A DNA stretch of 22,858 nucleotides from an uncultured Coriobacteriales bacterium (GCA_902464015.1 CABQHM010000051.1:1-22858); one strand, 5' to 3'; positions 1-7,906 are shown, counted from the stretch's first letter. Numbers and translations are program-made. The notes: generated by a model not told the origin, from the letters alone.

Positions 1-52
1 GGCGGGCGGGGTGATGCGCGAAATCAAGACGAGCCTGTTTTGTCGAACGCAT
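1..52 (-). CDS. 5' end of a gene downstream of mrdA (partial, function unknown)
   Basis: An ATG on the minus strand shares one base with the TGA stop of mrdA (TGATG), the arrangement of translationally coupled genes. Seventeen codons are open to the window edge (reading MRSTKQARLDFAHHPAR). The same kind of overlap joins mreC and mreD upstream, so this is probably the next gene of the same operon. Seventeen residues are too few to name it. rodA is a common partner at this place in mre clusters, but the visible residues are hydrophilic and do not show its first membrane helix, so I give no function. Confidence 0.5.
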   Translation of the reverse strand, partial: MRSTKQARLDFAHHPAR

Positions 53-2133
53 CAGTCCATCACCTGCTCGGTCGAAACCTCGCGCGTCATAAGGATCGAG
101 ACGGGGTCCGTCATTTCCACGCCGTACACGGCGCCCAGCACGCCGCGGCACACGTTCGAGGCGACGTAGCCGCCTCCGCCGCCGTGCTCGACGATGGCCG
201 CCACCACGTACGTTGGGTCCTCGGCAGGCGCGGCGGCACAGAACCAGGCATGCGGGTTGTCGTCATCGTCTCCCGCCTCGCCCGTACCGGACTTGCCCAT
301 GACCGTCACAGGCAAACCCGCAAAATAGTCGCCCACATACGTCTCGTTCACCACGCCGACGAGCGCATCGTTCACAAAGGACAGGATGTCCTGCGAGATC
401 GACACCTCGCAGCTCGGCTTCTGCTCCGCCGTGATGATGGGCTCGCGGGTCTGGTTGGAAAGGACGTCAAGCAGCACGTGGGGCCACATCTCCACCGCCC
501 CGTTCACAAGGCCGCAGTACGCATAGCACATCTGAAGGGGTGTGACGAGGATGTCGCCCTGGCCGATGGCGATGTTCGCCGTGTCGCCGCCCTGCCAGGC
601 GCGTGCGGAGTCCTCGACCCAGGTGTAGTGGTTCCACTTCCATTCGGCATCAGGCACGCGACCTTGCGACTCAGCCGGCAGGTCGATGCCGGTCGCCGAG
701 CCGATGCCCCAGCGACGGAACATCTCCTGAATGCCCTCGGGATGGTCGGAGTAGTAAAACGCCTTCGCAATCTCGTAGAACACGGTATCACAGGAATTGG
801 TGATGCCCTCATAGAGATTCATCCAGCCGTGTCCGGAGTGGTTCCAGCAATGCATGCCGTATTGCTCGCCAAAACCCGTCCAGTAGCCCGTGCACTCGAC
901 GAGGGAGCTTGTCGTGGTCATGCCCGACTCAAGCGCGGCGCACGTCGTGAACGGCTTGATGGTGGAGGCAGAGGGGTACAGGCCGTTGATGGCGCGGTTG
1001 AGAAGTGGGGTGTTCGCGCCCTCTGCGATGAGCTGCGCCCAAGCATCGGTGCTGATGCCGCCGATGAACGCGGAGGGGTCGAACGTCGGGTAGCTTGCCA
1101 TGGCAAGGACCTCGCCGGTCTTGCAGTTGATGCAGACACACGATGCGCCCGTGGGCTTGTAGTGAAGGTAGTCGCTTGCCTCGAGGCCGAGAAGCAGCGC
1201 CTGCTCTGCGGCAGCCTGCACCGTTGCATCCACCGTGAGCCGCACGTCGCTTCCCGGCTCGGGATCGACTTCCGAAGCTATCCCCAAGATGTCGCCCGAG
1301 ACGTCGACGTAGACCTTGCGCGAGCCGCGCACGCCCTGCAGCACGTTTTCATATTGGTATTCGACGCCCGACTTGCCCACGATGTCGCCTGATTGATACG
1401 TGAGCTGACGTTGCGGGTCGGCGTTGAACGCCTCGAGCTCCTCGCTCGAGATGGTGCCCGTGTACCCGAGCAAATGGCACGCAAGGGAGCCGTAAGGATA
1501 GGTGCGCACCGTGCGAGACTCCACCGAGACGCCGGGGAACTGGCCGGGGTGCTCGACCACATAGGACACGGCGCTTTCGGGCACGTCGATCATGACCGTG
1601 CGCAGCGACTGCGCACCTTCAGAGGCGCTCTGGATGTTGCGGCGCACGGCCACGTCGGGCATGCCGAGCAGGTTGCCCAGACGGCGCACAACACGCGAGT
1701 TGTCTGCCACAGACTTGTCGGCGACGACCGCCATGCAGGTGCGATTGCCCACGAGGACGTTGCCGTTGCGGTCGAGGATGCGCCCGCGCGTCGCACGCAG
1801 CGACACCTCGGAGGTGCTGTTCGAGTTGGCCTGGTCGGAGTAGTCTCGTCCCGAAATGACCTGCATGCCCCACAGGCGCAGCAGCAGCACGCCAAAGGCG
1901 GTGCCTGCCAAAGCAGAAAAGATCGCCGTGCGCCTGCGAAGCCCTGCCTGGCCGGAGACGTCGAGCACCTCCGCCGGCCTGATGGGCGACCGCCCCGAGT
2001 TGAAATCGAGACCGCGGGCGCCCGTGAGGGGCGGGGCGGCGTGGCCGGCCCGGTGGCGCACGACGAGAAGAACGGCAACGCACACAACCGCCAGCACGGC
2101 GATGACGATCGCAACGAGGACTGACGTGTCCAA
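52..2133 (-). CDS. mrdA: Penicillin-binding protein 2 (peptidoglycan D,D-transpeptidase of the elongasome)
   Basis: A class B PBP that cross-links peptidoglycan during rod elongation at the membrane. Numbered from the chosen TTG start (693 aa), the transpeptidase signatures are S390-T-I-K393 (SxxK), S447-C-D (the SxN box, in the SCD form seen in PBP2), and K614-S-G-T. The PBP dimerisation region lies roughly at 110-290, including the stretch TRGRILDRNGNVL near residue 115. Two hydrophobic segments are present, about 3-25 and 70-87, with a basic linker between them; most PBP2 proteins have one. I chose TTG at 2133 because GGGGAGG lies 8 nt upstream. A GTG three codons earlier would sit directly on that Shine-Dalgarno. 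The gene closes the order mreB-mreC-mreD-mrdA. Family assignment is near certain; the start is inferred. Confidence 0.95.
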   Translation of the reverse strand: MDTSVLVAIVIAVLAVVCVAVLLVVRHRAGHAAPPLTGARGLDFNSGRSPIRPAEVLDVSGQAGLRRRTAIFSALAGTAFGVLLLRLWGMQVISGRDYSDQANSNSTSEVSLRATRGRILDRNGNVLVGNRTCMAVVADKSVADNSRVVRRLGNLLGMPDVAVRRNIQSASEGAQSLRTVMIDVPESAVSYVVEHPGQFPGVSVESRTVRTYPYGSLACHLLGYTGTISSEELEAFNADPQRQLTYQSGDIVGKSGVEYQYENVLQGVRGSRKVYVDVSGDILGIASEVDPEPGSDVRLTVDATVQAAAEQALLLGLEASDYLHYKPTGASCVCINCKTGEVLAMASYPTFDPSAFIGGISTDAWAQLIAEGANTPLLNRAINGLYPSASTIKPFTTCAALESGMTTTSSLVECTGYWTGFGEQYGMHCWNHSGHGWMNLYEGITNSCDTVFYEIAKAFYYSDHPEGIQEMFRRWGIGSATGIDLPAESQGRVPDAEWKWNHYTWVEDSARAWQGGDTANIAIGQGDILVTPLQMCYAYCGLVNGAVEMWPHVLLDVLSNQTREPIITAEQKPSCEVSISQDILSFVNDALVGVVNETYVGDYFAGLPVTVMGKSGTGEAGDDDDNPHAWFCAAAPAEDPTYVVAAIVEHGGGGGYVASNVCRGVLGAVYGVEMTDPVSILMTREVSTEQVMD

Positions 2134-2141
2134 GACGCGCA

Positions 2142-2148
2142 CCTCCCC
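2142..2148 (-). promoter_or_regulatory. Shine-Dalgarno of mrdA, supporting a TTG start
   Basis: On the minus strand GGGGAGG is followed by 8 nt and then TTG at 2133-2131. The competing GTG at 2142-2140 begins at the last base of this motif, leaving no room for ribosome binding, so the TTG is favoured. Confidence 0.7.
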
Positions 2149-2175
2149 TTTTTCAACAGATGCTTCGGGCGCCGG

Positions 2176-2697
2176 CTAGCGACGCAAACGAGAACGCCGA
2201 CCGCCGGAAAGGCCGGCATAGATGGCAAAAACCAGCAAGGCGAAGAGCGAGTCGAGCACAGACGCGAGCAACGCAAGGCCCACGACCTCGCCCATCGTTG
2301 CCCCCATGGTGCCCAAAAGCACCATGACGGCGGCGGAAATGAGGTTGTACACAACGTCGGCGGCAAAGAAGACGACGCAGGCCCTCACGGGTTCGCGCAG
2401 AAGGGCCGGCTTGCCCAGGTGCGCACAGACAAACGCAAAGATACTGCCGAGCAGCGACGACAGCCCAAGCGTGGAGGACCCAAGCATGTCAAACAAGAGA
2501 CCGAGGGCAAATCCCGCAATGACGCCGGCGAAAGCCCCCTTGCGCAGAGCCAGAAAGAACACCGCGCACAGAAGGAAGTTCGGCACAGCGCCCAGAAGGC
2601 TCACATGGCCGCCCAACAAAAGCTGGACCAGCACACAGGCAACCACAACCAAAACACTGGAACGCTTCGAGCCGCAAGAATCGGGCACTGTCGACAT
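2176..2697 (-). CDS. mreD: Rod shape-determining protein MreD
   Basis: A small integral membrane protein of the MreBCD elongation complex, linking the cytoplasmic MreB filament to the periplasm-side machinery. The 173-residue product is the usual family length and very hydrophobic, with about five to six predicted membrane helices (roughly 14-30, 33-51, 55-74, 78-94, 104-128, 137-162). A conserved-looking segment lies at about 55-84, including GFALGLLFDMLGSSTLGLSS. It ends in a basic tail (GGRRSRLRR). The start is the ATG that overlaps the mreC stop by one base (TGATG); a GTG one codon upstream is possible. MreD is poorly conserved, so position between mreC and mrdA carries much of the identification. 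Confidence 0.9.
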   Translation of the reverse strand: MSTVPDSCGSKRSSVLVVVACVLVQLLLGGHVSLLGAVPNFLLCAVFFLALRKGAFAGVIAGFALGLLFDMLGSSTLGLSSLLGSIFAFVCAHLGKPALLREPVRACVVFFAADVVYNLISAAVMVLLGTMGATMGEVVGLALLASVLDSLFALLVFAIYAGLSGGRRSRLRR

Positions 2698-3608
2698 CAC
2701 TGGGCATCACCTGCGCTTTGACCGCTTTCAGGGTCCTGGTCGGTCGACACTGCATCGGCCTGCACGCCATATGCCGTGATGACGAATACCTCCGAGGCGT
2801 TTGCGGCCTGCGTCAGGGGCTTCACGACAATGTCCTGGAAAAGGGAAGAGGGCTCGCTCACAACGCTTGACACCGTACCCACCGCAAGGCCTTTCGGATA
2901 CACGTCGCTTCTCCCCGACGCCCTCACGACATCGCCCACGCTCACCGCATCATCGCTGGACACGTAGTCGACGCGCACCGTGGAATCCACCGACCCGGAC
3001 AGAATGCCCGCGGCACCGCTCTCCCCCACCGACACGCTCATGGAAAACATGGGATCGTTTATCAAACGGACGGTTGCCGTGGTGGGAGAGACGGCGCACA
3101 CCTGGCCGACAAGGGAGGCGCCGTCCGTCACGGGCATGTCGAGACCCACGCCGTCGTTGCTGCCGCGGTTGATGACGATCGTCTGGGTCCACGTGTCTTG
3201 CGGGCCCGTTATGACCTGAGCCGCGACGCCCGAGGCGCCAAACGACGAAGCGAGCCCGAGCATCGCCCTGAGGCTTTCGTTTTCTTCCCTGTACTGCTGC
3301 AGTTCGCCGAGCTGCGAAAGCAGGTAGGCGTTGCGGTCGCGCAATTCCGCGAGCGTCTCTTCGTCGGCGCTGGCATTGACGAGGTTGGCGCGCAACGTGT
3401 CGAAGGGCTTGGCCAGAGACGACCCGAGGTTCTGCAAGGGGGAAACGGCCCATTGCACACCCGCGCGCAGCGTATGGACGGGGCCGTTTGATCCCTCTTG
3501 GGAATACACCGTCATCAGCAGGGCGGACAGGCACGTGCACACCACGAGCGCCCGGAAGGCCGCCTTCCCCCCGCGTGCATCAGCCCCAAGGCTGGGAAGT
3601 TTGGTCAC
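2697..3608 (-). CDS. mreC: Rod shape-determining protein MreC
   Basis: A bitopic scaffold protein that binds PBP2 and other elongasome parts outside the membrane. The 303-residue sequence has the standard MreC plan: a short basic N-terminus, one membrane helix at about 18-35, a coiled coil at about 82-117 (rich in E, L, R, Q), then a beta-rich domain with family motifs such as ASLVGQV (164-170), VRLINDP (180-186) and VYPKGLAVGTV (236-246). The C-terminus is an acidic, disordered-looking tail of about 20 residues. Translation starts at GTG, with AGGGGGC about 5 nt upstream. Its stop overlaps the mreD ATG, and it follows mreB by 17 nt, so the genes are co-transcribed and probably coupled. Confidence 0.95.
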   Translation of the reverse strand: MTKLPSLGADARGGKAAFRALVVCTCLSALLMTVYSQEGSNGPVHTLRAGVQWAVSPLQNLGSSLAKPFDTLRANLVNASADEETLAELRDRNAYLLSQLGELQQYREENESLRAMLGLASSFGASGVAAQVITGPQDTWTQTIVINRGSNDGVGLDMPVTDGASLVGQVCAVSPTTATVRLINDPMFSMSVSVGESGAAGILSGSVDSTVRVDYVSSDDAVSVGDVVRASGRSDVYPKGLAVGTVSSVVSEPSSLFQDIVVKPLTQAANASEVFVITAYGVQADAVSTDQDPESGQSAGDAQ

Positions 3609-3625
3609 AGCGCCCCCTTATGCAC

Positions 3626-4669
3626 TTAGGCCGATGCCTGCGTATACGAGCCCGAAAGGGCATTGGCGTCGAGCACCGCCATGCAGCCCTTGACGACGTT
3701 CTCCAGAGCCGTGGGCGAGACGTTGACGGGCACGCCCGTTTCCTCGCGCAGGCGACGGTCCAGGCCGCGCAGCATTCCGCCGCCGCCGGACAGAAGGATG
3801 CCGTAGTACATGATGTCGCTGGCAATGTCGGGCGGAGTCGCGTCAAGCACTTCGCGCACGACCTTGACAATAGCCTTGATGGGGTCCTGAATGGCGCGGC
3901 GCACTTCCTCGGACTCGATGCGCACGGTCTTGGGCATGCCGGTCACCGTGTCGCGACCGTTGACCTCGACGTCGAGCTCACGGTCGAGGGGGGCGGCAGA
4001 GCCGACTTTGATCTTGATGATTTCGGCAGTGCGCTCGCCGATGTTGAGGCCGTAGGTGTCCCTCACCATCTCGAGGATGGCGCGGTCGAAGGCGTTGCCG
4101 CCCACGCGAACCGAACGGGAGACGACGATGCCGCCCATCGAGATGACCGCGACCTCGGCCGTGCCGCCGCCGATGTCGACGACAAGAGAGCCGGTCGGTT
4201 CCTCGACGGGAAGCTCGGCGCCGATGGCAGCTGCCATGGGTTCCTCGATGAGGAACGCCTGCGAGGCGCCCGCCTGCAGCGCGGCTTCGAAGACGGCGCG
4301 CTTCTCAACGGACGTGACGCCGCTGGGAATGCCGATGACAACACGAGGACGCGGGGCGAGCAGGCCCTTCTTCTCGCCGCAGGCCTTGCCGATGAAATAG
4401 CGAAGCATCGCCTCGGTCACGTCGAAGTCGGCGATGACGCCATCCCTCATCGGCTTGATGGCCTCGATGTTTCCAGGGGTGCGGCCAAGCATGCGCTTCG
4501 CATCGGCGCCGACCGCCAGGACACGATTCTTGTCACGGTCGATGGCGACAACTGAGGGTTCATTGATGAGAATCCCCGCCTCGCGCGTGGCAACAAGCGT
4601 GTTCGCGGTACCTAGGTCTATTGCCAGGCCTGCACCGTTGCGGCCCAGGATGTTGTCTAGAAACGACAT
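3626..4669 (-). CDS. mreB: Rod shape-determining protein MreB (bacterial actin)
   Basis: An actin-fold ATPase that forms membrane-associated filaments and directs lateral wall synthesis. The 347 residues match the family length. Nucleotide-binding motifs are visible: phosphate-1 IDLGTANT (17-24), IEEPMAAAIG (141-150), phosphate-2 VDIGGGTAEVAV (164-175), and the adenosine motif LSGGGGML (293-300). The N-terminal MSFLDNILGR is a likely membrane-touching amphipathic segment. It starts at ATG without a strong Shine-Dalgarno (only GGTGCGC nearby). The gene begins 22 nt after a strong hairpin that follows ndk, so its promoter must overlap that hairpin or lie further upstream, or it depends on read-through from ndk. 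No promoter was convincingly seen; a TTGACT lies just after the ndk stop but lacks a good -10. Confidence 0.98.
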   Translation of the reverse strand: MSFLDNILGRNGAGLAIDLGTANTLVATREAGILINEPSVVAIDRDKNRVLAVGADAKRMLGRTPGNIEAIKPMRDGVIADFDVTEAMLRYFIGKACGEKKGLLAPRPRVVIGIPSGVTSVEKRAVFEAALQAGASQAFLIEEPMAAAIGAELPVEEPTGSLVVDIGGGTAEVAVISMGGIVVSRSVRVGGNAFDRAILEMVRDTYGLNIGERTAEIIKIKVGSAAPLDRELDVEVNGRDTVTGMPKTVRIESEEVRRAIQDPIKAIVKVVREVLDATPPDIASDIMYYGILLSGGGGMLRGLDRRLREETGVPVNVSPTALENVVKGCMAVLDANALSGSYTQASA

Positions 4670-4681
4670 GCGCGCACCAAT

Positions 4682-4716
4682 CGAAAAGTAGGCCCATCCC
4701 GCTAGGCGGGATGGGC
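4682..4716 (-). terminator. Hairpin terminator/attenuator between ndk and mreB
   Basis: A perfect 11-bp stem (GCCCATCCCGC pairing with GCGGGATGGGC, 3-nt loop) lies downstream of ndk, followed on the minus strand by CTACTTTT. The T-tract is interrupted, so termination may be partial. It sits 22 nt before the mreB start. Confidence 0.75.
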
Positions 4717-4759
4717 TTGCAAGACTTCAGCTTGTCAGAAAGTCAAACGCCAAGCGAGC

Positions 4760-5164
4760 TTAGGCCTGGAAGAAGATGCCAATCTCGCGCTCGGCGGATG
4801 CGGGAGAGTCGGAGCCATGGATGACGTTGCGGTCAACGGAGAGGCCGAAGTCGCCACGGATGGTGCCGGGCTCAGCCTTGGCGCAGTCGGTGGCGCCCAT
4901 GAGGCGACGCATGTTGGCAACGGCGTTCTCGCCGGAGATGACCATCTTGACGACGGGGCCGGAGGTGATGTAGGACACGAGGCCCTCGTAGAAAGGCTTG
5001 CCCTTGTGCTCGGCGTAGTTGGCCTCGGCCTGCTCGGGGGTGACCATCTCGAGCACCATGCGCTCGATGGTGAGACCGGAGCGCTCGATGCGGTTGACAA
5101 TCTCGCCGATGTGACGGTTGGCCACAGCGTCGGGCTTAATCATGATGTAAGTCTTCTCGATCAT
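4760..5164 (-). CDS. ndk: Nucleoside diphosphate kinase
   Basis: Transfers the gamma phosphate of ATP to other (deoxy)nucleoside diphosphates through a phospho-histidine, balancing NTP pools in the cytoplasm. The 134-residue product is the standard length. It begins MIEKTYIMIKPDAV, the family N-terminus, and carries the active-site block NVIHGSDS with catalytic H116. The motif IRGDFG (102-107) and the closing EIGIFF are also typical. I chose the ATG at 5164, with AAAGG about 7 nt upstream; the reading frame extends 17 codons further but without family similarity. It lies 72 nt downstream of the TPR gene on the same strand and is followed by a hairpin before mreB. Confidence 0.97.
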   Translation of the reverse strand: MIEKTYIMIKPDAVANRHIGEIVNRIERSGLTIERMVLEMVTPEQAEANYAEHKGKPFYEGLVSYITSGPVVKMVISGENAVANMRRLMGATDCAKAEPGTIRGDFGLSVDRNVIHGSDSPASAEREIGIFFQA

Positions 5165-5204
5165 TGTCGTGCCTTTCACTCGTTGTCTGCTAATGCAACT
5201 CACA

Positions 5205-5221
5205 CTGCGCATCAAGCGCAG
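5205..5221 (-). other. Small perfect hairpin between the TPR gene and ndk
   Basis: CTGCGC pairs with GCGCAG around a 5-nt loop in the 72-nt gap between the TPR gene and ndk. No T-run follows on the minus strand, so it is not a convincing terminator. It could mark an ndk leader or a weak transcript-stabilising hairpin. Confidence 0.35.
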
Positions 5222-5236
5222 AAGGAGACCCTTTTG

Positions 5237-6655
5237 CTAGGCCTGCTCGCCCTCAGCGGGAGCCTGTTCGCCCTCGGCGGCCTGGTCGGCGGATGCGGCA
5301 GCCTGATCGGCGGGTGCGGCAGCCTGGTCGGCCTGCTGGCCGCCCTCGGTCTGCTCCTCGGAGACGACCTTCTCGCCGTTGAACGCGTCGACGTAGGTGT
5401 TGTCGGTCTCGGAGAGGATGACGCGCTCGACGTTGGAGACCTTCCAGCCAACGCCCTGGCGCACGAGGCTCACGCGATAGGTGATCTTACCGCCTTGGGG
5501 AAGCGCGGTCTGCACGATGGCGACGCAGTCGCTCATCGTCGCGTCCATGCCGATGACCTCGGCGGTGCCGTTGCCCTCGATGGAACTCATGACCTGGTTG
5601 CGGGCGGTATCGTCAACGCCCGAAGCCCAAAGGCCGGATGCGCTGTCGCCGTCTGCGGCGGCGGCGAACACGTCGGAGATGACGCCCTCGCGGGAGGGAA
5701 TGCCCAGGCCTGCCGCATAGACACCGGCACAGGCCCCGAGCACAACGACCACGATCAGGATGACGACAAGCGCACGCTTGAGCCCACGGTGCGGCTTCAC
5801 CTGATCGTACGCCTCGCGACGACGCTGGTCGGCCACAATGTCGGCCTCGGAGATGTTGAAGAAGCCCGAGTCCTCGGCGCTGGGGAGCAGGTCGCCGGAC
5901 ATGCCGGCCGGGTCATAGGTGGGATCGACCATGCCCGCAGAGTAACCGCCGGTGTTGGTGCCCATCGCCTGGACGGCCTGCGTGGCGCGGCTGAAATCGA
6001 CCTGGGCCGCAGCGGAGAGCTGATAGCCGGTAGAGGTGGCGTTCTGGAAGGCGGACACCGCCTCGACCATGCGGTTCGTCGCAACGTAGGCCTGGCCGAG
6101 GTTTGCGAAGATGAGCGAGCGCTCCTGGGGGTTCGACGCAAAGTCGACGGCCGTGCGGTAGGCCTCGGCGGCATCTGCCGGACGGCGCATCTGCATAAAG
6201 CTCACGCCGAGGTTGATGAGGGCCTTGGCAGGTTCGGGGTTGTTGGGATCCAGGGCCGCCTGACGGTACGCGGTGCCGGCGTTGCGCGAGTCACCGAGCT
6301 TGGAGTACGCCTCGCCGAGCGCCATGTGAGCCTTGTAGGCGCCACGGTAGTTCTGGTCGGTCAGGGCATGGCGCAGCGAGTCGATGGTGCCGCGCAGGTC
6401 ACCGAGGGCCATCTGCGCCTTGCCGAGGTTCGTATACACAGCGCCCTGGTTGCCGTAAGAGGAATCCGCCAGGGCAGCACGATAGGCCTGCGTGGCCTCC
6501 TGCACACGACCGATGCGCATGAGGGCGTTGCCGCACAGATGGCAAGCCTCGCCGGTGCCCGGACCGGTGCCGCACTGCGAGAAGAGAATGACTGCGCTCT
6601 CCCAGTCCTTGGCGTCATATGCCTGTTTTGCCCTGTTGAAGGTCGTGATATCCAA
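5237..6655 (-). CDS. Membrane-anchored TPR-repeat protein with an extracytoplasmic C-terminal domain (function unknown)
   Basis: Numbered from the chosen TTG (472 aa), residues about 5-210 form tandem TPR-like helical pairs, with typical A/G/Y/L spacing such as NLGKAQMALGDLRGTIDSL and AHMALGEAYSKLGDSRNAG. A cysteine cluster (C28, C38, C41) lies in the first repeats. A linker (210-290) leads to one membrane helix at about 294-316, preceded by KPHRGLKR, which places the TPRs in the cytoplasm. The outer part (about 320-415) looks like a small NTF2/DUF4878-like fold by pattern, a weak inference. The tail repeats ADQAA and GEQA units. The start is TTG at 6655, with AGGAG 8 nt upstream. TPRs usually bind partner proteins; neighbours suggest an envelope role, but no function can be assigned. 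Confidence 0.85.
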   Translation of the reverse strand: MDITTFNRAKQAYDAKDWESAVILFSQCGTGPGTGEACHLCGNALMRIGRVQEATQAYRAALADSSYGNQGAVYTNLGKAQMALGDLRGTIDSLRHALTDQNYRGAYKAHMALGEAYSKLGDSRNAGTAYRQAALDPNNPEPAKALINLGVSFMQMRRPADAAEAYRTAVDFASNPQERSLIFANLGQAYVATNRMVEAVSAFQNATSTGYQLSAAAQVDFSRATQAVQAMGTNTGGYSAGMVDPTYDPAGMSGDLLPSAEDSGFFNISEADIVADQRRREAYDQVKPHRGLKRALVVILIVVVVLGACAGVYAAGLGIPSREGVISDVFAAAADGDSASGLWASGVDDTARNQVMSSIEGNGTAEVIGMDATMSDCVAIVQTALPQGGKITYRVSLVRQGVGWKVSNVERVILSETDNTYVDAFNGEKVVSEEQTEGGQQADQAAAPADQAAASADQAAEGEQAPAEGEQA

Positions 6656-6663
6656 CGGTAATG

Positions 6664-6668
6664 CTCCT
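6664..6668 (-). promoter_or_regulatory. Shine-Dalgarno of the TPR gene, supporting a TTG start
   Basis: AGGAG on the minus strand lies 8 nt before TTG (6655-6653), which opens the sequence LDITTFNRAKQAYDAKDW at the first TPR helix. Longer versions of the frame add only arginine-rich residues with no ribosome-binding site. Confidence 0.65.
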
Positions 6669-6715
6669 CGTGCCCTGGAAGGAAATGTGCGTATGGTGCG
6701 TTGGCATGCCCCTCT

Positions 6716-6761
6716 CAAAAGAAGGGCCAGTCGGCAATTGTACGTTGCGACCGGCCCTTCT
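6716..6761 (-). terminator. Rho-independent terminator after the zinc-ribbon gene
   Basis: The arms AGAAGGGCCxGTCGxCAA and their complement (6745-6761 and 6720-6737) form a stem of about 16 bp with one mismatch and one bulge. On the minus strand the stem runs into TTCTTTTG. It separates the zinc-ribbon gene from the TPR gene, so the latter probably has its own promoter in the 60 nt before its start. Confidence 0.8.
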
Positions 6762-6813
6762 CACAGGGCATTATAGAAACTACAGTACCTCGGATGAGTC
6801 TTGCGGTCTTTCG

Positions 6814-7803
6814 CTATGCCTGAACGGGGCGAGCTGCCTCGTAGTTCTGCTCGTAGTCGATGAGGTACTTGTTCGTGTGGCCGTGGTCGTCGGCGGGACC
6901 GTTGTCGCGGCTCAGGATGTCGGAGACGTCATTGCCGGCGATATCGGCGTCGCAGGCCTCGACAAGCACGGAGATGCGCATCTCGAGGTCGTTGTACAGG
7001 TTGTCGATGGCAGCCTTGGTCTGAGCGTAGGCAGAGTTGGCGTCGACGGCAACGGCCTGCAGCGTCGCACGAGCAGAGCTGATCTGCGCCTGGAGGTCGG
7101 CCGCGCGGTTACGCAAGTCAGACAGGTCGTTGACGCCCAGGTTGTCGGAAAACTCCGTCGCGATAGAGCTGATCTGGCCGTGGAACCCGTCAAGCTGGTT
7201 GTAAGCGGTCGTGAGCTGCGTGAACGCATCGGCGGCGGGAGCGGCCGTCTGCTGGTCGCTCACCGGGGCGGAAGTGTCGCCCGCAACCGTGCCCTGCTCG
7301 GTGCCGCCCTGCTGGGACTGGTCGCCGTTGGAGGTCACCACGACGTTGCCGCCGTCGACCGTAGCCGTGCCGGGTTGGGCGCCGGTATCCCAGGGATGCA
7401 GGATGACGAGCACAAGCGCCACAATGAGCACAAGCAGCACCGCGATGAGCACGATGGGCCACTTGGGCGACTTGGTGGCGGCGCTCATGTCGACGCTGCG
7501 GCCGGGCATGGCGGGCGTAGCGGGCACAGCGGCGAACTCCTGGCTCGCGCCGGTACGCGGGAACTGCCCAGAAGGCTGCTGGAACGGTGGCATCTGGCGC
7601 GTGGGCTCATATGACTGGCGCGCAGGCTGCGCCTCAAACTCCTGCGAGGGCTGGCGATAGGCCATGGGATCCTCATACCCCTGCTGACCAGGCATGACCT
7701 GGGTCTGCCCCGCATACTGGGGCTCAGGCTGAAGAGGGGTGCCGCACGTGGGGCAGAACTTCGTGGACTCAGAGCATTCGGTACCGCAAACTGAACATTT
7801 CAT
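6814..7803 (-). CDS. Zinc-ribbon, single-pass membrane protein with helical extracytoplasmic domain (function unknown)
   Basis: 329 residues. The N-terminus is a zinc ribbon: C3-x2-C6 and C17-x2-C20 (KCSVCG and FCPTCG). Next comes a low-complexity linker rich in P, Q, Y and E (21-110), then a membrane helix at about 116-135. Outside is a disordered Q/G/T-rich stretch (140-190) and a mostly alpha-helical domain (192-329) with heptad-like segments, for example DLRNRAADLQAQISSARATL (229-248). The topology is the common one of zinc-ribbon N-inside proteins in Gram-positives. The start is ATG with AGGAGG 7 nt upstream, which is decisive. It shares strand and architecture (cytoplasmic adaptor, one helix, outer domain) with the TPR protein downstream. 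No family name is recognised beyond the zinc ribbon; a role in sensing or anchoring at the membrane is speculation. Confidence 0.88.
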   Translation of the reverse strand: MKCSVCGTECSESTKFCPTCGTPLQPEPQYAGQTQVMPGQQGYEDPMAYRQPSQEFEAQPARQSYEPTRQMPPFQQPSGQFPRTGASQEFAAVPATPAMPGRSVDMSAATKSPKWPIVLIAVLLVLIVALVLVILHPWDTGAQPGTATVDGGNVVVTSNGDQSQQGGTEQGTVAGDTSAPVSDQQTAAPAADAFTQLTTAYNQLDGFHGQISSIATEFSDNLGVNDLSDLRNRAADLQAQISSARATLQAVAVDANSAYAQTKAAIDNLYNDLEMRISVLVEACDADIAGNDVSDILSRDNGPADDHGHTNKYLIDYEQNYEAARPVQA

Positions 7804-7867
7804 CGTTTGCCTCCTACCTTTTGTGATTCGTCGTTACTTCGTAAAATCGGTCGGACGCCACGGTCAC

Positions 7868-7876
7868 ATCATAGCA
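7868..7876 (-). promoter_or_regulatory. Candidate extended -10 promoter of the zinc-ribbon gene
   Basis: On the minus strand TGC-TATGAT matches an extended -10 element (TGn plus five of six TATAAT bases). It lies about 65 nt before the zinc-ribbon start, in a 103-nt gap after the amidase gene. No good -35 box is seen 16-18 nt upstream, which is tolerated by extended -10 promoters. Confidence 0.4.
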
Positions 7877-7906
7877 AAGCGCGGGGTGCGACGGGCGGCG
7901 CACACG

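Noticed and set aside
40..2124. Long plus-strand frames opposite mrdA
   Set aside because: Antisense to a gene with all three PBP motifs; no start signals or protein features.
5280..5340. Short GC-rich repeats as a possible CRISPR or tandem repeat locus
   Set aside because: They are the coding repeats for the ADQAA-type tail of the TPR protein, not spacer-separated repeats.
4817..6661. A 614-codon open frame on the plus strand, opposite ndk and the TPR gene
   Set aside because: It mirrors the high third-position GC of the real minus-strand genes, runs through their intergenic gap, lacks a Shine-Dalgarno and has repetitive G/V/H/D composition without any domain.
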